Shown piece by piece: positions 17,378 through 25,954 of a stretch of DNA of 64,000 nucleotides. The stretch comes from Chloracidobacterium sp. (lineage in GTDB: Bacteria; Acidobacteriota; Blastocatellia; Chloracidobacteriales; Chloracidobacteriaceae), in NCBI GenBank assembly GCA_025057975.1, contig JANWUV010000003.1:62001-126000 (forward strand), given 5' to 3'. The position numbers and the translations under genes were made by a program. The first letter of the stretch is position 1. Every line of letters begins with the position of its first letter. The notes under the pieces were generated by a model. That model saw nothing but the letters and a program-made list of their open reading frames with translations. It was not told the origin of the DNA and did not search any database.

Positions 17378-18466
17378 ATGCGATCTACGCGGGAAACATT
17401 ATCCGGGATCGATTGGTTGGGGCTGACCAGCCGGGAATTCGCCGCGTATGTCGCGGAACGCGGGCTGCCAGCTTACCGCGGGCGACAAATCTTTCACGCG
17501 CTACACCGGCGACTTGTCACGTCGGTTGAGGACATCCACGAGCTGCCGCAAAGCCTGCGTTTGGCGTTGGCTGCGGAGTTGAACCTTGCGCCCCTGCGTC
17601 TGGTACAGGTTTTTGATGCGACCGACGGGACGCGGCGCTACTTGTTCACCGTTCGCGACGGCCACGCCATTGAGACCGTCTGGATTCCCGACGGGCGGCG
17701 AGTCACGCTCTGTCTTTCGTCTCAGGCCGGCTGTCCGATGATGTGCGCGTTTTGTGCGACAGGGACATTGGGGCTGCAACGCAACCTCACGGCCGGCGAA
17801 ATCGTCGCCCAGGTTCTTTATGTACTCCGCGAGGCTGGTCGGCGACCCGAGCCAGCACAGGCGGCGAATGTCAACCTCGTGCTCATGGGGATGGGTGAAC
17901 CGCTGCTCAACTACGAGCAAGTCATGCAGGCGCTCCGCGTGCTGGCTGATCCGCAAGGTCTGCATATCGTTCCTCGCCGGGTGACGCTCTCAACGGTGGG
18001 GATTGTTCCTAAGATCGCTGCCCTGGGCTGTGAGCCAGATCGTCCCCGTTTGGCGGTTTCTCTGACGGCTCCGACTGACGAACTGCGTGCTCGATTGATG
18101 CCGGTCAACCTCACCTACCCGTTGGAGGCCCTGCGTCAGGTCTGCTTAGAGTTTCCCCTGCGCGCGGGAGAACGCATTACGTTTGAATATGTTTTGCTGG
18201 ACGGTGTCAATGACAGTGAGGCCGAAGCGCGCGCCTTGCTGCGCTGGCTATCGCCGTTGCGCGCCCGCGAAGCGGCGAAGGTCAACTTGATTCCGCATAA
18301 TCCAGCGCCGGGTATACCGTTTCGTCCGTCCCCGCCGGAGCGCATCGCACAGTTTCAGGCGGTGTTGCGCGCTAAGGGACTTCCAACCTACATTCGTCGG
18401 CCGCGCGGACGTGATATCTTCGCCGCCTGCGGCATGCTGGCCGCCGCTGGGCTGTCGGCGTCATGA
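17378..18466 (+). CDS. rlmN: Dual-specificity 23S rRNA A2503 / tRNA A37 C2-methyltransferase RlmN
   Basis: A radical-SAM enzyme of 362 residues that methylates C2 of A2503 in 23S rRNA and A37 in some tRNAs. The 4Fe-4S motif CxxxCxxC is present in CPMMCAFCATGTLG, followed by LVLMGMGEPLLNYEQV, the family hallmark. The methyl-carrying Cys near the C-terminus is in RGRDIFAACGML. An AGAGGAG site lies about 10 bases before the ATG. The 163 bases before it contain nothing I can name. Confidence 0.96.
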   Translation: MRSTRETLSGIDWLGLTSREFAAYVAERGLPAYRGRQIFHALHRRLVTSVEDIHELPQSLRLALAAELNLAPLRLVQVFDATDGTRRYLFTVRDGHAIETVWIPDGRRVTLCLSSQAGCPMMCAFCATGTLGLQRNLTAGEIVAQVLYVLREAGRRPEPAQAANVNLVLMGMGEPLLNYEQVMQALRVLADPQGLHIVPRRVTLSTVGIVPKIAALGCEPDRPRLAVSLTAPTDELRARLMPVNLTYPLEALRQVCLEFPLRAGERITFEYVLLDGVNDSEAEARALLRWLSPLRAREAAKVNLIPHNPAPGIPFRPSPPERIAQFQAVLRAKGLPTYIRRPRGRDIFAACGMLAAAGLSAS

Positions 18467-18529
18467 GCGTCCAGCGCGGTTATTCAGCGTCGGCGTGGAG
18501 ATTTTTCCACTTGGGAGAGGTCGTCCGTT

Positions 18530-20803
18530 GTGTCTCTACGGGTGTGGGTTTCCAAATTGCTCACGCCGGAGTTGATGTATCGACTTCAGGAGTCAGCTTT
18601 GAGCTTATCGCGTCGGTTGGGGGACGCGCCGCTGGCGGTCGCCTTCTTTGACGACGAGCGCTTTCGGCTGCTGACCTCGGTCGGTTATGAGGAGTATGCG
18701 CGCGAAACCCTCGAAGCAACGCTGACCGAACGGTTGGCGACAATTCAGGCGGATCGGCTAACGCCGGTTTCGCGCAGCGCCTTACCCAGTTTTCCGTTTG
18801 CGACGCAAGATGTTCCCACACTGCTGATCCGGCGGTTCACGCTTGATTATCTGCTGTGCGGGGCGTTGTTGGTTGAGTATGCGCAGGCGGTCAATCTCGA
18901 GCAGGCGCTGGACGGCCGCGAACTGGGCTGGGCCTTTTTGCTTCGTGAGAGCGGTTGGCGCGCTCGCTTGACGGAAGCTGAAACCCAGCTTGCCGAACTA
19001 GGCCGCCAGCTGGAGGCGACTCGCCATGCGGTGGAGCGCCTGACGGAACTGGGTGAACAAGCAATCCGCGACCGTGAAAAGTTTATCGCCAACGTTGATT
19101 ATGAACTGCGTGCCCCGCTGACGACGGTTCTCGGCTACTGCGAAATGCTGCAGGACGCTTCGTATGGAGCGCTGACCGATGCGCAGCGCGAGTTTGTGCG
19201 TCATATTGAAGCTGGCGGGCAAGCGTTGCTGCACATCGTGGATGATCTGATGCGCCTGGTGCGGCTTGAACGCGGCGGCGACGTATTAGACATTCGGGAG
19301 TTTTCGGTGGCGCGAATGTTCCAATCGCTCCAAGCGTCCTTTGCGCCAATCGCGCAACGGCGGCAAGTGACGTTGGAAGTGACGCTGGACCCGGCCTGTG
19401 AGATGCTTGTCGGCGACGAGTTGCGCTTGTACGAAGCGTTTTCTCAGTTGCTTGATGACGCGCTGCGCTTCATCCCGCGCGGCGGGATCATTCGGCTGAC
19501 CGGTGAACTACGCCGCATTTCCAACAATATCCAGAATCTCGTGGTGACGCTTCAGGATAACACGACTGGCATCGTCGCTGAGCAACGTCTGGCGACCTAT
19601 CGCAGCCTGACCCACAACGGTGCCGCCGGGCTGCCTCTGCGGGGCGTCGCGTTGGGCTTGAGCGTCACACACCGGATTCTCCAACTCCACGGCGCGACCC
19701 TCACAGTGGAAGGCGATACAACGCGCGGTTGTCGGTTGACCTTTCAGCTACCGCATCGCGTCGCTCCATTACCGGCCGAAGCTCCGCAAGTGGTGATTGT
19801 TGACACCGAGGTTGAAAGCAGCCATCTGTTGCGTAACATCTTGGAAGGCGAAGGCTTCAAGGCGCAGCTTGTTGCGGCGTCCAGCCACGACACCCCTGCA
19901 ACGCTGCACGCTAGCTACTTCGAGCAACTCACTCGCTTACCGGATGTTGTCTTGATTAACGCCGCCCTCGGGCCGGTGGATGGCTACGAGTTGTGCCGTC
20001 TCATCAAGCAAACCGAAGCGACCCGGTATTTGCCGGTGTTGATGTTGACGGCTTCGCCAGAAACGACCGAGAAACTACGTGGTCTTGAAGTAGGAGCAAC
20101 CGAGGTTTTGACCAAGCCGGTCAACCGCAAGGAACTCATCATGCGCGTCAAGGCGCTGATTGCCCAGAAACGCGAATTTGAGGCGATGCTGCGCGCCTAC
20201 CACAGCGCCAAGCACCGCGCCATCACTGACGGCCTAACGGGACTCTTCAACCACGCCTACTTTATGGAAAAGCTGGCCCGGAAAGCGGAGTTGGCGCAAC
20301 GTACAGGGCAGGCGCTTTCCATCATCATGCTTGATGTGGATCGCTTCAAGCACTTCAATGACACCAACGGTCACGAAGCGGGTAATGAGTTGCTCAAGGA
20401 CTTGGCGCGCTTGATGGAGCGTTGTTTCCGGCGCAGCGACCTGCTGGCGCGTTACGGCGGCGAGGAATTCGTAGTGCTGCTGCCGAACACTCCGAAAAGC
20501 CAAGCAGCAATTTTGGCCGAGCGTCTGCGCCGGCGTGTAGCCGAATATCCTTTCGTTGGACGTGAATCGCAACCGGGCGGACAACTCACCATCAGTCTGG
20601 GCGTAGCAGCGATGCCGTCCGATACCGACGACCACAAGCAACTTCTTGAACTCGCCGACCGTGCGCTTTACCGCGCCAAGCAGCATGGCCGCAACCGCGT
20701 CTGCATTGTCGAGGCCGAAGCGACCGGACGCCCGCGCCCCAGCGGTTTCTGGCAAGTCCCCAACCCGCCGGAAGCCGGGCCGCCGCCCCTGCCGTCGGCC
20801 TAA
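18530..20803 (+). CDS. Diguanylate cyclase with degenerate histidine-kinase and receiver modules
   Basis: 757 residues in the order: GAF-like N-terminus (about 20-140), coiled coil (145-185), HisKA-like and HATPase-like regions (185-410), receiver-like domain (420-545), GGDEF domain (565-725). The GGDEF part looks active: GGEEF at 643-647, metal ligand D602 and an intact inhibitory RxxD (634-637) exactly five residues upstream. The kinase parts do not: the phospho-His position is Tyr191 (VDYELRAPL), the N-box Asn is Asp310, and the G1 glycine is Thr (DNTTGI). The receiver's phospho-acceptor Asp is Asn477 (VVLINAALG) while K529 remains. Start is GTG with GGGAGAGG nine bases upstream. c-di-GMP output is likely; phosphorelay is not. 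Confidence 0.88.
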   Translation: MSLRVWVSKLLTPELMYRLQESALSLSRRLGDAPLAVAFFDDERFRLLTSVGYEEYARETLEATLTERLATIQADRLTPVSRSALPSFPFATQDVPTLLIRRFTLDYLLCGALLVEYAQAVNLEQALDGRELGWAFLLRESGWRARLTEAETQLAELGRQLEATRHAVERLTELGEQAIRDREKFIANVDYELRAPLTTVLGYCEMLQDASYGALTDAQREFVRHIEAGGQALLHIVDDLMRLVRLERGGDVLDIREFSVARMFQSLQASFAPIAQRRQVTLEVTLDPACEMLVGDELRLYEAFSQLLDDALRFIPRGGIIRLTGELRRISNNIQNLVVTLQDNTTGIVAEQRLATYRSLTHNGAAGLPLRGVALGLSVTHRILQLHGATLTVEGDTTRGCRLTFQLPHRVAPLPAEAPQVVIVDTEVESSHLLRNILEGEGFKAQLVAASSHDTPATLHASYFEQLTRLPDVVLINAALGPVDGYELCRLIKQTEATRYLPVLMLTASPETTEKLRGLEVGATEVLTKPVNRKELIMRVKALIAQKREFEAMLRAYHSAKHRAITDGLTGLFNHAYFMEKLARKAELAQRTGQALSIIMLDVDRFKHFNDTNGHEAGNELLKDLARLMERCFRRSDLLARYGGEEFVVLLPNTPKSQAAILAERLRRRVAEYPFVGRESQPGGQLTISLGVAAMPSDTDDHKQLLELADRALYRAKQHGRNRVCIVEAEATGRPRPSGFWQVPNPPEAGPPPLPSA

Positions 20804-20804
20804 C

Positions 20805-21248
20805 TCAATCAAACTGCGGACGTAACCCGTCAGGATGCGCCGCCCACTGACGCAGTCGCGCAACGACCGGGCGATTTGGCGGCAAAATCGCCAAGTCATC
20901 CATTTCAGCCGGCTGTAGCCAGCGCGCGTCCTGAACGGCGCGCAAGGAGATGGTGCCGCCGATAATTCGCGCCCAGTAAAACACCACGGCGAAGGCTTGG
21001 TGCGCATCCAGCGCATAGTGGATGACGTGCAGCGGGCGACCTACGGTAATCTCAACGCCTAGTTCTTCCTCTAGTTCGCGGCGCAGCCCGGCTTCCGGCT
21101 CTTCGCCCCAGTGAAGCTTCCCGCCCGGAAATTCCCACTGGTCGGCGAATCGCCCTCCAGCCGGCCGCTGCGTCAGCAGGACGCGCGGGCCGTCCACGCA
21201 TACGGCCGCCGCTACCAGTGTCGTTGTCGGTTGTAAACCTTCCGCCAT
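20805..21248 (-). CDS. mutT: MutT-type Nudix hydrolase (8-oxo-dGTP sanitising type)
   Basis: 147 residues. The Nudix box is complete: GGKLHWGEEPEAG followed by LRRELEEELGVE (Gx5Ex7REUxEExGU). The region FADQWEFPGG before it is typical of MutT, which hydrolyses 8-oxo-dGTP; other Nudix substrates cannot be excluded. The frame opens earlier (21344) but inside prfA; MAEGLQP at 21248, 19 bases after the prfA stop, is preferred and has a G-rich upstream stretch. Its stop is one base from the stop of the diguanylate cyclase gene on the other strand. Confidence 0.88.
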   Translation of the reverse strand: MAEGLQPTTTLVAAAVCVDGPRVLLTQRPAGGRFADQWEFPGGKLHWGEEPEAGLRRELEEELGVEITVGRPLHVIHYALDAHQAFAVVFYWARIIGGTISLRAVQDARWLQPAEMDDLAILPPNRPVVARLRQWAAHPDGLRPQFD

Positions 21249-21267
21249 ACCCGCCCCCGAAAAATGG

Positions 21268-22341
21268 TTAGGCGGCGACTTCAGATTGCATTTTGAGCGC
21301 CTGAAAGTGAGCGACCAGCGGATCAAGCAGGTCGTCCAGCTCACCCTCCAGCACGGAGTCCAGTTGATGCAGCGTCAGCCCGATGCGGTGATCCGTAACG
21401 CGATTTTCCTTAAAGTTGTAGGTGCGAATTTTCTCGCTGCGTTCACCTGTTCCCACTTGCGCCCGCCGTTCCCCGGCGATGGCTTCGTGCTGCTTTTGGC
21501 GCTCCAAGTCAAGCAGACGGGCGCGCAGAATCCGAAACGCCTTCTCGCGGTTTTTGATCTGCGACTTCTCATCCTGTATCGAAACCACAATGCCGGTCGG
21601 CAAGTGCGTCAGCCGGACGGCTGAATACGTTGTGTTGACCGACTGGCCGCCGGGACCGGATGAACAAAAGGTGTCAATCCGTACGTCCTTCGGGTCAATC
21701 TCGATGTCCACCTCTTCCGCCTCGGGCAAAACCGCCACCGTCACCGTCGAGGTGTGGATGCGGCCGGCGGACTCCGTCGCCGGTACGCGCTGGACGCGGT
21801 GGACGCCCGACTCATGCTTGAGGCGGGAGTACACCCCCGTTCCCTCAATCAACACAATGCCTTCCTTCAAGCCGCCAACTTCCGACAGCGATTCATCGAG
21901 CATCTGCACCCGCCAGCCCTGTTGTTCGGCATAGCGCAAGTACATTCGCATCAGCTCAGCGGCAAACAGCGACGCTTCATTGCCGCCCGTTCCAGCGCGA
22001 ATCTCTAGGATGACATTTTTCCCGTCATTGGGATCCTTGGGCGTCAGCAGCCGTTCTAGGTCAAGGTGGCACGCTTCCCGCTGTTTTTCGAGCGACGCGA
22101 TTTCTTCGCGCGCCAACGCCGCCAGGTCGGGGTCGTCCGTTTCATTCAAAAGTTCGCGCGCCCCCACGAGATTGGCTTCGACAGCCTTATATTCACGAAA
22201 CTTTTCAACGACTTCCGCCAACTCGCTGTGCTGCTTGGCCAGTTTGGCGTAACGCGCAGCGTCTGAAACAACTTCGGGATCGCTCAGTTGCGCCGTCAGC
22301 GCGTCGTATTTTTCTTCCAGAGCGGCTAGTTTGTCGAACAT
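21268..22341 (-). CDS. prfA: Peptide chain release factor 1
   Basis: RF1 recognises UAA/UAG and releases the peptide. The 357-residue protein carries GGQ in [12 protein letters not shown] and the RF1-specific PxT tripeptide as PAT in [12 protein letters not shown], which separates it from RF2 (SPF). [19 protein letters not shown] is the typical N-terminus, so ATG 22341 is chosen over the upstream in-frame ATG at 22371. No prmC is adjacent. It lies between a glycosyltransferase gene (53-base gap) and mutT in a six-gene minus-strand array. Confidence 0.96.
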   Translation of the reverse strand: MFDKLAALEEKYDALTAQLSDPEVVSDAARYAKLAKQHSELAEVVEKFREYKAVEANLVGARELLNETDDPDLAALAREEIASLEKQREACHLDLERLLTPKDPNDGKNVILEIRAGTGGNEASLFAAELMRMYLRYAEQQGWRVQMLDESLSEVGGLKEGIVLIEGTGVYSRLKHESGVHRVQRVPATESAGRIHTSTVTVAVLPEAEEVDIEIDPKDVRIDTFCSSGPGGQSVNTTYSAVRLTHLPTGIVVSIQDEKSQIKNREKAFRILRARLLDLERQKQHEAIAGERRAQVGTGERSEKIRTYNFKENRVTDHRIGLTLHQLDSVLEGELDDLLDPLVAHFQALKMQSEVAA

Positions 22342-22394
22342 AACCAACGGAGGTGAACTATGTGTCGTCACCGCGTCGTCGGAACGCGAGGCGG

Positions 22395-23423
22395 TTAATC
22401 GCGTAAAGCCGTCGCAGAGGCCGGCGGACGCGCGGACGGATAGTGAACCACCTTTTCCACGGTGTAAATCGGCTGCCCCTGCGACTCAAAGTAGGTGCGC
22501 GCCAGCAACTCCGCCACCAGACCGGTCGAGAAGAGCTGAATCCCCGCCAGAATCAACAGCATGCCCATCATCATCCACGGCGCATGCACCGTAAAAACAT
22601 CCCCGCCGACTAAGAGCTTCTTGGCCGTCAGGACAACCCAAATGCCGAGGCCAATAAACAGCGCCAGCAGGCCTGGCATGCCGAAAAAGTGCAGTGGACG
22701 GGTGACATACTTGAGCAAAAAACGCACGGTGACGAGATCAAACAGTACGCGAAAGGTCCGCGACAGACCGTAGTGTGATCGCCCGTCCTCGCGGTTGACG
22801 TTTTTGATGGGGACCTCAATGATCCGCGCTCCGTTCCAACTGGCAAGCGCTGGGATGAAGCGGTGCAACTCACCATACAACCGAATGCGTTTGATGGTAT
22901 CGCGCCGGTAGGCCTTGAAAGTCGTTCCGAAATCGTGGAGTTTGACGCCCGACAGCTTGGCCATCAACCAGTTGGCGACGCGCGACGGAATGCGCCGCAG
23001 CACGAGATTGTCCACCCGCTTGCGCCGCCAGCCGCTCGCAAGATCGTAGCCGGCGTAGATCGGCTCCACCAAGGCGGGTAAGTCAGCTGGATCGTGCTGC
23101 AAATCGCCGTCCATTGAGACAATGATCTCGCCACGGGCGTAATCGAATCCGGCGGCCAAGGCCGGCGTCTGGCCGAAGTTACGCTTGAGTTTGATGACCG
23201 TCACCCGTGAGTCACTGGCGGCGATGTCGGTCAACCGCTGGTAGGTCTGGTCACAGCTGGCGTCATCCACGAAGATGATTTCAAAGGATGGGTAATGAGC
23301 CTCAAGGACGGCGCACAACCGCTCGTACAGCTTTTCAACGCTGCTTTCTTCGTTGTGCATCGGGATGACCACAGAGAGTTCCGGCGTCGAGTCTGGGCGC
23401 TCTGCAGCGTCAAACATAGTCAT
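22395..23423 (-). CDS. GT2 glycosyltransferase, DPM1/polyprenyl-phosphate sugar transferase type with two C-terminal membrane helices
   Basis: 342 residues. A GT-A domain covers residues 17-235: [32 protein letters not shown], and the metal-binding DGDLQHDP. Two membrane helices follow ([16 protein letters not shown] and [19 protein letters not shown]). Such enzymes load a sugar onto undecaprenyl phosphate (ArnC, GtrB, DpmA) or glycosylate lipids. It begins 14 bases inside the preceding HpnK-type deacetylase gene, so the two are coupled and may act on the same product, as HpnI/HpnK do in hopanoid glucosamine synthesis; that link is inference. Confidence 0.88.
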   Translation of the reverse strand: MTMFDAAERPDSTPELSVVIPMHNEESSVEKLYERLCAVLEAHYPSFEIIFVDDASCDQTYQRLTDIAASDSRVTVIKLKRNFGQTPALAAGFDYARGEIIVSMDGDLQHDPADLPALVEPIYAGYDLASGWRRKRVDNLVLRRIPSRVANWLMAKLSGVKLHDFGTTFKAYRRDTIKRIRLYGELHRFIPALASWNGARIIEVPIKNVNREDGRSHYGLSRTFRVLFDLVTVRFLLKYVTRPLHFFGMPGLLALFIGLGIWVVLTAKKLLVGGDVFTVHAPWMMMGMLLILAGIQLFSTGLVAELLARTYFESQGQPIYTVEKVVHYPSARPPASATALRD

Positions 23424-24309
23424 TCGTGGTGATTTGTAAGTCGCTGAAGTTGACGAGTTGAATGTTTCGCCGTTTGATTTCCGCCCGCACGCGGGCGTCC
23501 GTCAGGGCGGCCAGCTCTCGTACCCGCGCTTCCTTCAAGCGCGTCGGGTAGCGTCGGAGGGTGTCGTCCCAATCAGACGGGTGACACATTAGTTCGCTCA
23601 CGCCGACAGGTAAAAGGCGAAGTACGTAGCAGAGAAGCGCCGGGTTAAGCAATCCTGTGTGGGCAAACCCGAAAAAGGCGTCCGGCGCACGCAGGCCCGT
23701 TGTACGCAATCGCGCGTGGAAAACCGTTTCGTAACGAACCAACGCCAGCGCGCTAACTTTTTGTTTGATGAAGGTTACGACTTCACCCAGCCGCAAACCG
23801 GTCGTTGAGACGAAGGTAAGACGTTCGTAGGGACGCCGTATGTACCGGACGCCGTAGGCTTCGGCTACACGCAGCATCACATCGAGCACCAAGGGATGGG
23901 CATGTGTGTGTTTGTGGCTGTCGAAGTGTGTCGGTTGCAATCCCGCCGCCAAAACCTTCTCCACTTGGGCGCGGAACTCCACTTCGATCTCCGTCGGCTT
24001 GAGTTCACGCCGCACGAGCCGCCGCAGAAAAACACCGAAGTCGTTCGGCATGGTTTCGTCCGGCCCCAGCAGGCTGCGCACGGCGGCCGGCGGCGCAACC
24101 GGCGGCCCGCCTAAGAGGACAAGATGGACGCCGACGCCAAGTGTTGGACAGTCGCGGGCGCGCGCCACAGCGTCGTCAAAGGCTGCGCCGTTCGCCATCA
24201 GCGTCGTACTGGTGACGACGCCGGACTGGTGCGCACGGATGACGCCAGTATTGACGCCGACGCACATACCAAAGTCATCCGCATTGACAATGAGCCGCCG
24301 GCGCGTCAT
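23410..24309 (-). CDS. ChbG/HpnK-family carbohydrate deacetylase
   Basis: 299 residues of the YdjC/ChbG/HpnK fold. The metal-binding and catalytic motifs are visible as IVNADDFGMC at the N-terminus and THFDSHKHTHAHP at about residue 127-139. Members remove acetyl groups from chito-oligosaccharides (ChbG) or from N-acetylglucosaminyl hopanoids (HpnK). The coupled glycosyltransferase favours the lipid-linked option, but no hopanoid cyclase genes are in the window. Its first bases overlap the upstream TrmH gene as ATGA (24306-24309). Confidence 0.85.
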   Translation of the reverse strand: MTRRRLIVNADDFGMCVGVNTGVIRAHQSGVVTSTTLMANGAAFDDAVARARDCPTLGVGVHLVLLGGPPVAPPAAVRSLLGPDETMPNDFGVFLRRLVRRELKPTEIEVEFRAQVEKVLAAGLQPTHFDSHKHTHAHPLVLDVMLRVAEAYGVRYIRRPYERLTFVSTTGLRLGEVVTFIKQKVSALALVRYETVFHARLRTTGLRAPDAFFGFAHTGLLNPALLCYVLRLLPVGVSELMCHPSDWDDTLRRYPTRLKEARVRELAALTDARVRAEIKRRNIQLVNFSDLQITTNDYV

Positions 24310-25127
24310 CCAGCTCCCGCTCCCACCGCCCGCCGCCGTCGCGCTTCATAGAGCAAAATCGCGGCGGCGACGGCGACATTCAGGGATTCCACGCGGCCGG
24401 CCATTGGAATGGCGAGACGCGCGTCAAACTGTTGTTGAACGCTGTCGGTTGCAGTGCGCAGGCCGTGGGCTTCCGAACCAAACCAAATGATGACCGGACG
24501 CCGCCAGTCAAAAGCGTCATACGGCGTATCGCCGTGCGGGTCGGCGGCGACCAAGCAAACGCCCTGCTGACGCAGCCGGCGTACTTGCGCCATTGTTTCC
24601 GGGCCAGCAAGGATTGGTAGGCGAAAGATCGCTCCGGCGGATGCCCGTAGCGCCTTTGGCTGAAAGGGGTCGGCCGTTCCGACAGTCGCCATCACCGCCG
24701 TCGCGCCGGCGGCCTCCGCCGTCCGAATCAGGGCACCAAGGTTACCGGGCGACTGCAGACCATCGGCGAGGACGAACAACGGCGACTCGTCACCCCAAGC
24801 GTCGGGGAACGCAGCGATGGGGCGGCGTCCAAGAGCGACGACGCCGGGTGCGGTTTCAACATCGCTAATGTGCGCCATGAGCGTTTCCGGCAGCAGGGCT
24901 CCGCGACAGGGTTGCTGTCGCAGCGCGCTGAGTAGTGCTGCGCCGCGCGATGTTTCCGACAAACGCGGACTGTAGGCGACAGCTTCCAAGGGAAGCGCAC
25001 TGCGTAGGGCTTCCTCCACCAGCCGAATCCCTTCAATGAAAACCACCCGCCGTTCACGCCCGTCACGCGCGGCGAGAAAGCGTTTGACAAGCGGGTTATT
25101 TCGACTTGTGATGGTTTCAATCAGCAT
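24306..25127 (-). CDS. SpoU/TrmH-family RNA 2'-O-methyltransferase
   Basis: A 273-residue SPOUT-fold enzyme. The N-terminal substrate-binding domain starts ITSRNNPLVKRFLAARDGRE; the catalytic knot is seen as LQSPGNLGALIRTAEAAGA, IIWFGSEAHGL and IPMAGRVESLNVAVAAAILL. This subfamily usually methylates 23S rRNA or tRNA; which position cannot be told from sequence. It is translationally coupled to the deacetylase gene downstream (ATGA) and follows the LmeA-like gene by 9 bases. Confidence 0.92.
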   Translation of the reverse strand: MLIETITSRNNPLVKRFLAARDGRERRVVFIEGIRLVEEALRSALPLEAVAYSPRLSETSRGAALLSALRQQPCRGALLPETLMAHISDVETAPGVVALGRRPIAAFPDAWGDESPLFVLADGLQSPGNLGALIRTAEAAGATAVMATVGTADPFQPKALRASAGAIFRLPILAGPETMAQVRRLRQQGVCLVAADPHGDTPYDAFDWRRPVIIWFGSEAHGLRTATDSVQQQFDARLAIPMAGRVESLNVAVAAAILLYEARRRRAVGAGAG

Positions 25128-25136
25128 GGGGACAGT

Positions 25137-25787
25137 TTAGTCGGTCCGGCGCAAGGCGTCGGCCACTTCATCCCAGTTGATGGAGGAGCGAACCAAGAAG
25201 TACCCGGTGACGGGGGTAATGGCGTCTATTGTGACAAAGTGCAACGGCCGCAGTCGGCGACCAGCGATGACATATTCCAAATTGAGCGCCGCGCGCACTT
25301 CTGGAATCCGGTTCAAGTTGACTTCAAGGCCGCGCCCGTCAAAGTGGATGCCGGCGGAAGGATCGCCCGCTTCGCGCAGCGCCTGGGCGTCGCCGAGGAG
25401 GCGGCGGAACAACAAACTTAGTAAGTAGGCGGCGGCGCGCTGCCACAGGGTTGTCCCCTGAACTGTGACGCGACCGGCCGGGATAAGGTAAACTCGTCGT
25501 CGGTAGCGGGTAAACGTTACGCTTTCAATCTGCAATGGTACGCTGACGCGCGCGAGGAAAAATCGCTCGCTCCGCGCCGTGATGGTAAAACCGCCGTCGT
25601 ACGTAATGAGTGACACGTCGCGCACGCCGCGCATGGGCGTCGTCGCCAGCGCCGTGTTGAGATGCGCTTCCGACACGCGGATTTCCCCAGCCGCTAGGCG
25701 CGCCAACGTGTTGTCTTGGTGTAGTTTAGCTAATATATCGAGTACGCTTTCACTGCGCTCCCAAGCGTTCCGCAACCATTGCCACAT
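25137..25787 (-). CDS. LmeA/DUF2993-like lipid-binding protein (tentative)
   Basis: A 216-residue, beta-rich protein with the alternating pattern of DUF2993/LmeA proteins: GEIRVSEAHLNTALA near the N-terminus, paired strands around RVSVPLQIESVTFTRYRRRV, and a closing INWDEVADALRR. Family members are thought to bind phospholipids at the envelope, but there is no clear signal peptide here. The frame is open to 25850, but that part overlaps a good plus-strand promoter for the divergent kinase, so I start at ATG 25787; no strong ribosome-binding site precedes it. It is the first gene of the minus-strand array running down to mutT. Confidence 0.55.
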   Translation of the reverse strand: MWQWLRNAWERSESVLDILAKLHQDNTLARLAAGEIRVSEAHLNTALATTPMRGVRDVSLITYDGGFTITARSERFFLARVSVPLQIESVTFTRYRRRVYLIPAGRVTVQGTTLWQRAAAYLLSLLFRRLLGDAQALREAGDPSAGIHFDGRGLEVNLNRIPEVRAALNLEYVIAGRRLRPLHFVTIDAITPVTGYFLVRSSINWDEVADALRRTD

Positions 25788-25839
25788 GATTGACGCCAAC
25801 GACGTCTGGCGACCGCGCCGGGAAAGGTCAAGAGTCTGT

Positions 25840-25869
25840 TTGACAATCAAAAGACGGCTTCTGTACAGT
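25840..25869 (+). promoter_or_regulatory. Sigma-70-type promoter for the Ser/Thr kinase gene
   Basis: TTGACA (25840-25845), an 18-base spacer and TACAGT (25864-25869). Transcription would start near 25877, about 78 bases before the kinase ATG. Confidence 0.55.
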
Positions 25870-25954
25870 CTGGCGCGTTCCGCCCACAGTTGCCCAGCAT
25901 TGTCGCGCGACGTCCGTCCTCTCCTTCCGTTGTGTTTCTGATTTGGCTAAAGCT

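Noticed and set aside
22354-22398. Plus-strand 12-codon frame after GGAGGTGAACT, antisense to the prfA start
   Set aside because: The ribosome-binding site looks good, but the peptide is tiny, ends at once, and no plus-strand gene follows that it could lead. Probably chance.
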